From assembly GCA_008638375.1 (NCBI GenBank), contig CM018036.1, positions 1,400,001 through 1,464,000 of the forward strand: a DNA stretch of 64,000 bases, written 5' to 3'. The DNA comes from Nyssa sinensis. Taxonomy: Eukaryota > Streptophyta > Magnoliopsida > Cornales > Nyssaceae. Position numbers and translations under genes: made by a program. The notes below the pieces were generated by a model that worked only from the letters and a program-made list of their open reading frames with translations, was not told the origin of the DNA and ran no database searches. Below, piece by piece: positions 11,244 through 21,897 of this stretch (the stretch's first letter is position 1; the number at the start of each line of letters is the position of its first letter).

Positions 11244-14200
11244 TCAGGATTTCCTCTTGAACTTCCTTTGAGCTTTCAAGTCCACCACAATCACAGATAT
11301 ATTATCCTTGCTTCCCTTTTGGGTGGCAAGCATTGAGAGGTACTCTGCTGCTGCTTGTGCTGCAGGATCAACTCCTTGGCCCCTTTCCACGAGTGGAATA
11401 TTCCCATTCTTTTTGTGCCAGAGCAAAATGCGTCTTCTAGCAACTTCACATGCTTCCTCGTTGCTAATCACATCCCACAACCCATCGCTAGCTAAAATTA
11501 AGCATTCATCTTCTCTGGCTCGGGGAATAAACATGACTTCTGGTTCAGGTATGATCCACGGTTTCATATATCTATCACCTGTGGAAAGACGAGAAAGAAA
11601 GGGCAAAAATGCTAAGACCAATGTTGAATGCCTTATTCAGATCACAATTCTATTATGGTTAGAATCCATAACTCTACATGTAGATGGGAAAACACACGTA
11701 CACAAGTAAATGCATTCTTGACTATTAACACACAAAGTAGTCCCTGATATGTCTACACTTGTTATAATCCACAGAAAGATAAAAAAACAATCTACATATC
11801 CACTGTATATGGATAAGGCTCCAATTAAATGGAAAGAATGAAGGGAACAGTGGAATTCTAGTACATTTTTTTCATGTATCCAAATTTTTTTATTTTCCTA
11901 CACATAACAAGCACTAAAAACACAACTTGCAGTCACTTCAAAAGAATGGTGCTTTGTGAGGTCAGTTACCATATGGATGTTTCGATGACCCGTGGAAAAT
12001 GGTCAGCCCTCTATGTAGTTTGCTTTATACATGGTTCTTGGGCACAAAACATAGTATAATATGGCGAGATGACGAAATAACCAAAATAAATATAGACTTT
12101 AGTACATTCATTAGAATCTCAGATTGCCCTTATTTTAAACAAAGATTTAAGAGAACAAGTAGACTTAATTAATATCAGAAACAAAATATGCACTAGTTTA
12201 AAATTCTATGCAAAATTGATTTAATCCCATGAAACATTAAATGCCCCCACAATGATGTGTAATCTTGTCTAGTATTTCGGTCATTTGAGTTTAAAAGAGG
12301 AAATGATATCACCAACAGTTAATCAATGTGTAGTTTGGTCAATAATGGCTTAAAAGGAACTTGCAACATATCTTCCACGGAAGGGTGGAAACAACTACAA
12401 TATTGATATGTAGTGGCATAGTGGAAAATTACCATACCAGGTAATGGACTACACATGCATGCTCACACAAACATTTTTTTTTTTTTTTGATAAGTAAGGA
12501 GTATATATAAAGAAGCCCAAGAAGGGCAAAAGGGCAAAAATCCCAAGAAGATTTACATCGGTCCAAAAAGTCAACAAAAGAAGAAACATTTACAGGAAAA
12601 GCTTCTTTAACCCAAAAAAATAATAAACACAAAAATGCATCTTTAAGATAGGGAGTAGAAAGCTCTCGATCTTCAAAGACACGATTGTTTCTTTATTTTC
12701 AAAGGCATCACAAGAGGCAGATGGGGGTCAGTCTCCAAATTCTCTTAATTTCTTTCGGAAGGATGCACCTTCGCCATGCTAACAAAAGGTCTTTGACGGA
12801 GCATGACATGACCCATGAGAATCCAAACATGGTAAGAACTAGGTTCCAGCAGCTCCAGGGGACATGACAATGAATGAGAGCGTGATCCACTCTTTCTTCG
12901 GCATTCTTACAAAAGTAGTATCTACTAGCCATTAGAAAACCTCTCTTCATCATATTTTTCGCGGTTAAAATAGCCTTCCAAGAAGCTTCCCAAGCGAAGA
13001 ATGAGGCTTTTGGGGGGGGGCTTTTGAAAGCCAAGTGAGCTTCCAAGGAAAGAGAGTGCCTTCGGAAGCAAACAAACTCTTGTAAAAAGAGCTCACAGAA
13101 AAGGATGACTTTTCCGATATCCATATCCTCTTATCTTCTCTTCCTTCCACTGCCCGAAAATTGTTGATGTGACTAAGAAATGAGTCCACCTCCTCAAGCT
13201 CCCAATCAAAAAAATCTCTTCTAAAAGATGGAGTCCAAACAAGCGTATTCCCAATGCTCACGACATACTCGCTAACCCAAGCCGACTTGTTGGTAGCCAA
13301 ACTGTATAGCCTAGGAAATTCCATCTTCAGCAGGCATAGCCCCACTCCACATATCATCCCAAAATTTCACCCGGTCACCCTTTCCTATGACAAACCTACA
13401 TCTTTCCTTAAAAGGTCTCCATTCTCTTCTGATGTAACCCCATAGACCACAACCCATCAGCCCATCTACGCTGCCCGAACACCAACCCCTAGTATCACAC
13501 TCATACTTAGACACAATGATCTCCTTCCAGAGTTCCTTATCACTATCACCAAACTTCCATAACCATTTTCCTAAAAGAGCTGTATTGAAGATTCTCAAAT
13601 CCTTCACCCCTAAGCCCCCTAAAGACTGAGGCTTCTTGATTTTATCCCACGCCACAAGGTGAATTTTCCTGCTAATCTCCCTCGTGGCCCAAGAGAAAGT
13701 CCCTTTGAATCTTCTCCAATCTTCTGCTCACTATCTTCGGAATCGGGAAGAAGGACATGAAATAGGTGGGGAGATTGGTCAAAGAGCTTTTAATAAGAGT
13801 GAGTCTGCCTCCTTTAGAAAGGAATTGGCCTTTCCAGCCTGATAGCTTGCTATGAAACCTCTCAACCACCGGATCCCAAACCCCAATGGATCTCGCATTA
13901 GCTCCCAACGGAAGACCTAAGTAAGTTGAGGGGAGGCATCCCACTTTACAGCCCAAAGTGCTAGCCAGAAGATCCAGCCCCTGAATCGCCCCAACCGGAA
14001 AAATGCTGCTCTTAGCCAGATTGATCCTTAGACCTGACACAGCTTCAAAACACACGAGAATGCATCGAATAAAGTGAAGCTGGCGCACTGTGGGGTCACA
14101 AAAGATGATGGTATCGTCAGCAAATAAAAGGTGGGAGACGACAACGCATGCAGGTACATACTCACATGCAGACATTTTTGGGGATGTGAATGATACGTTG

Positions 14201-16873
14201 TTTGACAAAACCGAATTGTTTGTCTCATAGTTTCTCAATCAAACAATTTGCCAAAATGTAATGCATAAGCCATTTTAGGTTATTTGTCCCCCAAAAATGG
14301 TATAGCAAAAACACCAAGTTGTTTTGACGGGTTCAAAAAAATTTAAAAAATTATTATTATTTTTTGTTGGTCCAACGCTATTCTTTATTTTAATTTGAAA
14401 ACATTATGAAATATTATCATCTTAATATTTAGACTTTGGTTGGCACAAGATTTACAATAGTTTGAATTTTTGTGATTATTATTTAATCTGATCAGGACCG
14501 TAATATTTCAAACTCTTACAGGGATATTACTTCATCGAGTTACAAAACACACAAAAATCATGCGACTACAAGATTATAATTAAAAGTTCACCTACCAATG
14601 GACCTTGACATTGCGAGAACACCAAAAATACGATGTCCATTCCACTGTATGACCTTGCCCCCAAATGCTTCAATCCTTGCATATTCATCTTCTCGGTTTG
14701 GCTGACAAAAGGAAAAAAAAGGATAAAGTTTGGTGTCACCACAAAGAGCTTTGATTCTTAATGGGCACAAAAACACAACACTATAAAACGCATGCCTTAC
14801 TTTATGATCATTTGACAATGCCATGGGTTCTTTGCCACGAAAAAGGACAGCTCTTGAATCGCCACAGTTTGCAACTATAATATGGGATGAACATACTAAT
14901 GCAACTACAGCAGTAGACCCAACAGTTTCTGGGGCAATAGGTTCAAAACTACTATTAGAGGCATCTGTATTCTCTCCAGCGATGCCTTTGCTAACTTTTC
15001 CTCCTACCTCATCATCAACCTTTAAAAAGCAACGAGTGAAGATGTTCTCCCACTCCACCTGCGAAGTTTTCCTCACACTTCCTTCAACCAAATTATCCCT
15101 AACAATATTTAACTCCTCCTCCAAAGCAAAATGGATGCGATCACGACAATAGTTTGCAACCTGCATGAAAGAACACCTCTAAATCATGCAACAAGTTTGG
15201 GATTTGGAAATAGTGTGCCAAGAGTAATGCCAAGGGAAGGAGCAGACCAAAATTGGCGTGGATTGAAATTGCAAGGAAATAAATGGTAGCATGTGGTTTA
15301 ACTAAAGTTCCCCAAAAGGATAGAAAGCAAAACATGATTCATGTACCCAATAAAAATTGTTGAGATAAAACTTTATTGAGTTGTATTTTCATTTTCATTT
15401 TTTTTTCTTTTTTCTGAAAGCATATACAACAATTGATTTATTATCTTGAATAGCATATGAAACTAAAAAATTAATTCAAAATTGTTTAAAAAATTAAGAA
15501 GAATTTTCTCATGCATAATGGGCCAATCATTAACAATATGAAAATTATCAAATTAGACATAATTAAATAAGTCCACACATGCTAACTGCTCTACATGAGT
15601 TGAACCTACTTGTTTGAAGACAATTTTGAACAACAAAGGAGTAGTGTAATCTGAAAGAATGCTGGGAAAAAGAAGTGCATATTATCATTTTGGAATTACT
15701 GAGAGCAGCATGGAATTTCAAAACTAGTTCACAAAAAGTAGTTCATAAATTATACACTAAACAAAAATTAGTTCACAAATTATACAACTATATTTGAGAT
15801 AATTGACTTACAAAAACTGTACCACTCATGATTAATTAGCAAATTACAAACTTTAAAAAGAAAAAATCAGGTCCCACATGCTCAATTATAAACTTTGGAT
15901 ATCAAGAATATCTTAAAATTGAAAGAATAGTGCCATATTGCTCAAAGAAGTGAATCACTAATTTGAAGGCAACAAATTCAAACTCAGATGAAGCAAGAAA
16001 ATAGTAAGAATCCAAACATACCTGGGAGCCTCCATGGCCATCATATACTCCAAAGAAGTGTGCGGTTAGGTGACTCAAACTTTGGCTCATTCCATTAATC
16101 ACATGATCTCCAATAAGCATTTTGATAGGAATTTTCAAAAGTCGAGGTACAGCCTCGATGGCATCTTCCATCTCGGGTCTTTCTCCGCAGATGGACACAG
16201 AACCCCAGAGAGGTACACAATCCAGCTCAAAGACACTCTTGCTGCGGCCTCTGCCGATGTTCTTCTCTCTGGGCAACTGAAGAACCGGTGCAGATGCATT
16301 TAAATCAAACCCATCAGACCTCTCTTCATGTGGTCTTGCCACCACAGCCAGGAGATCAACAGGAGGCTCTTTCTGAATACTTAATTCCCCCAAACTAATA
16401 ACCTTACCAACAATTTGACCCTTTACAATTTCCTCAATTTCAACAGCAACTGGCAAGCTTATTTCAGAGCTAGCATTCAAAGCTAACAACTCCTCACTAT
16501 TAATTCTACTAGGGCCATCTCTAATAGAAAAAATTTCATATTCCGCATTCTCCTGAATCATGGCATCACCAGCAATCCAACTAGCTTCACTTTTGGGTAT
16601 CATCTCTGACAAATTAGGTTTTCCTCCACTTTCTCTTTCTTGGGCTGCAATAGTTCCCCTATTAACTTGATTCTTTATATTGCTGAAATTTCCATTCCAA
16701 CTGGAAACAGATTCTGCAGGCAGCACTGATGCAGAATCTGATAGTAAGGTTGCTGTGTCTGTCACCAGTTTGAGCCTCGCAATTTCCACATGGCTTGCAA
16801 TTCCAGAGTTATCACTGATTGGTTTACTCAAGCTAAGTGTAACTGCAACTGCTGGAGAAATCTCTTCCATCAA
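11244..16873 (-). CDS. HAB1-like: Clade A protein phosphatase 2C, HAB1-like (ABA co-receptor)
   Basis: Four exons on the minus strand: 16873-16022, 15160-14801, 14701-14596 and 11578-11244, all GT-AG and in phase. They give 550 residues from the first of two adjacent ATGs. The second ATG (16870, MEEISPAVAVTLSLS) matches the HAB1 N terminus better. A divergent N-terminal extension of about 200 residues precedes the catalytic domain. Seen motifs are PLWGSVSICGERPEMEDA, FFGVYDGHGG (exon 1 end), GSTAVVALV, ANCGDSRAVLFRG, REDEYARIE, VLAMSRSIGDRY and ASDGLWDV. They supply the metal-binding aspartates. The ABA-lock tryptophan is present in VIQWNGHR (about residue 423), the residue that HAB1 inserts into the receptor gate. 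Family role: dephosphorylates SnRK2 kinases and is inhibited by PYR/PYL-ABA. Intron 3 is about 3 kb and contains a LINE in sense orientation. HAB1 versus HAB2 cannot be separated here. Confidence 0.93.
12468..14150 (-). mobile_element. 5'-truncated L1-type LINE in PP2C intron 3
   Basis: Minus-strand translation gives, in order, the reverse-transcriptase active-site region SHLLFADDTIIFC, then YLGLPLGANAR, GGRLTLIKSSL, SLGGLGVKDLRIFNTALLGK and the zf-RVT-like tail with FFAWEASWKAILTAKN. The reading frame is broken near 13670, 13310 and 13020. The 3' end carries an A-tail, seen as a T-run at about 12474-12488 on the plus strand. The 5' end starts abruptly just before the FADD motif, so most of ORF2 and all of ORF1 are missing. 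This is typical of target-primed insertion with 5' truncation. The flanks 12452-12467 and 14151-14166 match at about 12 of 16 positions and may be the decayed target-site duplication. Confidence 0.88.
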
Positions 16874-17374
16874 TCCCCCTCTCCGTATAGTGATAATAAA
16901 TCAATAAGCACCTCTCAATCTCTTCAGATTCACGTAATCTACTACTTTTCAAGCCCTTCATCTCCTTCCAGCAATGAACTAGGGACAATACTTACAGGTT
17001 GCCACAACATCCCCTCAATTGTAATTTGCAAATAACTACAAACCACCCACCAACTTACCAACGATGGATCGAAGAAATCAAAGACCAGCACCAGCAGCAA
17101 ATTAGAGGTGAGAATGACCTAAGGATGTGCAGGAGGTAATGGATCACAACTAACCTTCCATATATAGAAATTTGAAGCTTTAACAGATTTGAGTTACTCC
17201 AGAGACAGGTTACAAAATCTTGCCCTTCTAGAAAAAGAACCAACCGTGGAATTCCTGAATCCTCAACCCACCACCAACCCTTAAATATACAAACAAATAA
17301 ATAAACCAACCAAAAATCAAATCCTTATCCATAAAATCAATAAGGGAGAGCAAAAGGGGGTCATGGGAAAGAAC

Positions 17375-17667
17375 CTGGGAAAAGGGAAACTATCCCAAGA
17401 AACAGTAAAAAGGTGGAGCCTTTTTTCAAGTAAAACTAAGGTTTCATGGATCTGAGGTAACCCGCCTCAGCCACTTGAAATATGGGTCTTCTTTCCTTTT
17501 CTTTCTTATTCTTCCAACAAACACATCCGACAATCAAAAAAATCTTCTAAACAAATTGAATGTAAATGGAAATACAATCATATGGGTCAGGCACTAACCA
17601 ATCCTGGATTCTCTTAAAACAATTGAAATTCACAAATAAATTACAGAAGAAGTTGAAAGCTGCTTAC
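17375..17667 (-). other. Possible 5'-UTR intron of the PP2C gene
   Basis: On the minus strand a donor TTG/GTAAGC is found at 17668/17667 and a strong pyrimidine-rich acceptor ending TTTTCCCAG is found at 17375. Clade A PP2C genes often have a 5'-UTR intron, but no transcript evidence is available. A second donor-like site lies near 17060. Confidence 0.35.
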
Positions 17668-17808
17668 CAATTGAAACGCGACCTGAACCTGCAAGTATGG
17701 CCAGTAATGGCTCTCCCCTTTATTTATTTTTTTCTGCTGAACTTGGTGAGGTTTGAGGGAGAGAGTGTCTTTTGGGAATACTTTTACTGTGGCTGGCTCT
17801 TTTTCAGG

Positions 17809-17816
17809 ACACGTGT
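17809..17816. promoter_or_regulatory. ACACGTGT G-box / ABRE-type element upstream of PP2C
   Basis: The 8-bp palindrome ACACGTGT lies about 940 bp upstream of the PP2C start codon and about 140 bp upstream of the putative 5'-UTR donor. ACGTG cores of this type bind ABF/AREB bZIP factors. Clade A PP2C genes are classically ABA-induced, so a role in ABA feedback is plausible but inferred. Confidence 0.45.
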
Positions 17817-17819
17817 TGG

Positions 17820-20485
17820 GCTCAATTATCCAACTTCAATCAAATCTTAGGGCCCACTGTAGTTTTTTAATAAATTTCTTAATCTTATGTAATTTCCTTC
17901 TTGTATAACCGTTTTTTAAAATATATTTTTTTTATTAAATTAATTTTTTAAAAAATATCTTTAATTTTTTATTTAAATATAATCCAAGAAATAAGTAAAA
18001 AAATGTAAATCAAGAAAATATATATTGAATGGTGGATCAAAAATTGCAATTCTCAAAAAATTTCATAATGATTAGTGAATATAAATTATCATAGACTACA
18101 AAAAAAAATCACATGTTAATGTATTGTATGGTGCCAAAAAACCATTTAAAGGCATTTAATTTAATTATGTGATTAGGAGAGAGAGTGTTTCAGAACTTCT
18201 CCACACCTTTCATGACTTTGTTAATAAACATGATTAGCCTTCTTCTAATAGTTTTTATATTTTTGTAAAATACCTCCTTAATTTTATTATTTATATTCTT
18301 ATTCCTTATATCTATGGCCTACATATGTCACATAGAATTTACTTGACAAGAGCTACAAAATTATAACAATAATGTTGTATTTTTTAAAAATTTTATTTCA
18401 AATAATGTGATATTATATCATTACATGGCATTAATTATATGATTTATTATAATATTGTGCCATGTTATTTGGTATAAAATTTTAAAGCAAAAATTTAAAA
18501 GAATAATACTACACTTTTCAAAACTTTATCCCAAATAATATGACACTGTGATACTAGTACATTAATTACATGATTTAAAGTAATTGTCTATATCATTTGA
18601 TATATAAATTTGAGAAGTGTATCATTACTCAATTTAAAAACTGTTGTCCAATATGTATATATTTAAATCAGTTTAAAACCATAATGTATTATATAGATTG
18701 ACAGAAGAAAAAAAAAAACAAAACAGAAACTTTTAGAAAAAAAAAAACAAAAACTGGTGTTTTTTAGAAAAAAAAGGGGGAAAAACTACAAAAAGTATTT
18801 TTCCAAAGCAGTATGATAATAGAAAATAGAAACTGGATTACAATATGATAATAGAATTAAAACAGTATGTTTTTCCTTACCAGAATCGAAAATACAAAAC
18901 CAAAACAAAATTGCAGTATGATAATACAGTAATGGAAACAATACTGAGACACTTACAGAAACTGGATTATATAAAGGCTAGTGATTGTCACTATATTCTT
19001 AAGACAAATTTCGTCTTCATAATGGTACTCACGATCTTGGATGTTTGCCTCCCAGGATACAATGATCTGAATCTCATAGAAGTAGCACTTCAATTTGTAA
19101 GCCTTGAGAACCAACAGTGGTTAACTCTCTCTCAAACTTAAACACATAATGCAGAAAACTTGTGTAAATCGAATGCATGAATGTATGAATATTTATAGAC
19201 CTCTTCATGGCTGTTTGGTACAGTCATAAAGGTTCAGTTACAGATACATGCGCACCTATGAAGAAGACAAATGTTCAATCAAAATTCAAACCAATGCAAT
19301 CGCAAAACGATGTCGTTTTGGATTTAAACTAAAACTAAAAAACAAACTTGCAAAACGGTGACGTTTTTGGTTTCAACTAAACGACAACGTTTTGATTTAT
19401 TTTTAACAATAACAAAAGGACAGTGTTTAATGAAAAATTATTTAAATTAATTTTTTTCAAAAAGATATATATACGACAGGCCAAGCCCAAGCCCTGTGCT
19501 TGTACCCAAGCCCGACCCGGTGCGGGGTGACAGCGACAGCGACACATGCGCGCATTTGTGGTTGTCTAAGCATTTGCTTAGGTCCTCCCCCATTCACAAA
19601 ACTTGGGTACCCCTTGGAGTCCAAACCCTCCTCCAAGGTAAGTATATATATACTCATTAAAAGCCTTGTACTTATCTTATATAGGACACAAGCTTTTTCA
19701 CAAGTTTTAAGTTTTTGTTACCATTTTCAAGTGGTGATGTTTGGAAGTAATTTCTCATTTACGTCTTAATGATTTTGAGCAACCCAATATATGAACTTAA
19801 TCTCCTCATGTAGAAAAACACATTCCCATGTGGACCCACTAAAATTAATGTGTGGGACCTATTTTAATTTGAACTCAAAAATGATTAATTATAATGCTCA
19901 AAAACTCATTTTTTCAATAAAAACAAGTAATGCTACATGTTTCAAATTCTTGTTATGAAACTTGTATTGTAAATGATGTGATAATTAATTGTTGATAAAA
20001 TATCTATAATGTATCTAATGCACAACTAATAATTTAATATAATATTATTTGAGAGGTAAAATTTAATGCTAAAACTTGAGACAAAAAATATTATATTTAA
20101 AAAGCATTGCAGTGTTCAATTTATAAACACAAACGAGGTCAAATGTGTCAAAACAATAGATAAAAAAATGATAAATTATTTAATGGATTTGGTACACCAC
20201 ATGACAATGTGTCATTTTAATGACAATCTATTATATGTATTATGTATCATTAAAAAAGTGGGTCATATTATAGTATATTGGAATGAGTTAATGTTTATTG
20301 ATCCCGAGTGCATTGCACCTGAATTAATGAATGTTTGACAAATCAAAAAAATTTGTAAGTTCTACTGACAAATTTACTTATTTGTCAAATATTCATTGGC
20401 CCGAATGTAATGCATCGAGATCATTGAATTATTATTTTTATTAGAATAACATATTCTCACATCACTATACCACTAAACAAAAACA
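17820..20485. other. AT-rich intergenic region
   Basis: No protein family was recognised in this stretch. It contains long A/T runs, a cluster of ACGT-centred palindromes at 19304-19394 (see findings) and a moderately GC-richer patch at about 19480-19640. Small open frames here show no conserved domain. Confidence 0.55.
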
Positions 20486-21397
20486 GATTTTGAGCAAATA
20501 TTCAATGCTCCTTGAAACCATGGATCAAAGGATGAGATAAGATGAGATGCCACATATACAATACACACACACACATATATGTGTGTGTGTGTGTATGGGG
20601 GGGGGGAGATAGAGACATCATCAACTCTTTATGTCTTATTTAGACGACTCAGTAAGAAAACGATATTGGATACGATAAAGTTGAATCAATTGTAATAAAA
20701 AAATTCAATAATTACATATATTTTAGAATGTGATTGTACAAACATCATTTATAATATAACAATCTCTTACTTTATGCGTGCCTAAAAAAAATCATAATCT
20801 ATAATATTAAGAATTATCCGAATCAATAATTAAATATATTCATATAAATTGTGTCTAAATATATATATATATACACGCACACACACATAACAATCCATTT
20901 ATTGATATGAAAAATATATTAAATTTTTTGAAACATATAAAAAATAAAATTGAATAATGAAAAAAAAAAAAATTTGACTCTTCAATATTTCGTTTTTTCA
21001 TATTGCATTGTGATAACTCAAATATCATAAGTTATATTATACCCACTCACCCAAGTGAGATATAAATGATCCATGAGATATAAATATTCAATCTAATTGA
21101 AAAGACCAAATATGAAATATGAAATATGAAATATGATAATATTTGTTATATTTAACTCTTATCTCACTCTCCAAACATGACTATAATTACATATATCTTG
21201 GACTGTTGCGAGATTTATGAAACATATGCAAGTGTTATGATCCAACCAGCATACCCTCTCAAAACAAACAAATCATGTACTGTGTTAAAAAGCGTTGATG
21301 ATGTCTCACATATATATCTATATAATTTTTTTTTGTTGTATCTCATCTCATTCTTTGATCCATGATTTCAAGGAGCATAGAGTATTTACCCAAAATC
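20486..21397. mobile_element. Foldback / TIR non-autonomous DNA element, about 912 bp
   Basis: The two ends are long inverted repeats. The left arm starts GATTTTGAGCAAATATTCAA and includes ATGCTCCTTGAAACCATGGA. The reverse complement of the right arm (21335-21397) starts GATTTTGGGTAAATACTCTA and includes ATGCTCCTTGAAATCATGGA. Both continue into ATCAAAG[G/A]ATGAGAT. Inverted similarity continues further inward (GAGACATCATCAAC on the left at about 20611, GTTGATGATGTCTC on the right at about 21294). AAACA flanks both sides (20481-20485 and 21398-21402), a possible 5-bp target duplication in A-rich DNA. No transposase coding is visible. The superfamily is not assigned. Confidence 0.75.
20557..20607. 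repeat. (CA)n-ATAT-(TG)n-G(n) compound microsatellite
   Basis: CA repeats pass through a short TATATG centre into TG repeats and then a G-run, forming a self-complementary tract inside the foldback element. Confidence 0.85.
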
Positions 21398-21477
21398 AAA
21401 CACTGTTATGACTGTTATGAGATAACATAGTATATATATATATATATATATATAAGACATCGTCAATTCAAATTAGA

Positions 21478-21590
21478 CAAAAATAATCAATGGTCGCTTG
21501 GACCATTAATCTGTACAATGTTAAAAAGGGCTGATGATGTCTCACATATACAAGATCCATGTTCCAAGCGACCATTGCATATTCTTTTTT
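21478..21590. mobile_element. Short MITE-like relative of the upstream foldback element
   Basis: CAATGGTCGCTTGGA at 21488-21502 is perfectly inverted at 21563-21577. The arms resemble the CAATGCTCCTTGAAACCATG ends of the larger element. The interior TGTTAAAAAGGGCTGATGAT also matches TGTTAAAAAGCGTTGATGAT of the larger element. It therefore looks like a deletion derivative of the same family. It ends about 265 bp upstream of the kinase start codon. Confidence 0.65.
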
Positions 21591-21700
21591 CCCGCAGACT
21601 TTAGGGTTAGTTTTGCCATGTCATAAGTGCACGAGGTTTCCGCTGCCACGGCCAAATTTAGACACACAACGCAAGAAGAACGAAAATAGACATTTCAACA

Positions 21701-21897
21701 TGGCTTTCAACACACGAAAATATTCCACCGCCGTCTATTACGGTGACGGTGGCGGTGGCGGTGGTCGCTGTTACATCAACGGCAGTGGTGGTCTGGTTCC
21801 TGTTCTGTTGCCGGTGCCGGTGCATGCGTACGTAACCATTCTACGCATTTCAACATGGCTCTCAAATCGCATTTGGAAGAAGGCATTGCCACCATAG
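21701..21897 (+). other. Upstream ORF overlapping the kinase start codon
   Basis: An ATG at 21701 opens a 65-codon frame (Gly-rich in the middle) that stops at 21895-21897, 42 nt beyond the kinase ATG and in another frame. The ATG lies in a near copy of the sequence around the real start: 21691-21710 and 21846-21865 match at 19 of 20 bases. If it is within the mRNA it could lower translation of the kinase. Whether it is transcribed is unknown. Confidence 0.4.

Noticed and set aside
12708..13655. Several long minus-strand reading frames that might be taken as independent genes
   Set aside because: They are consecutive frames of one LINE ORF2 tail split by frameshifts.
18845..19141. 98-codon plus-strand frame in AT-rich spacer
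   Set aside because: No similarity to a known family, AT-driven composition and no promoter context; likely a chance frame.
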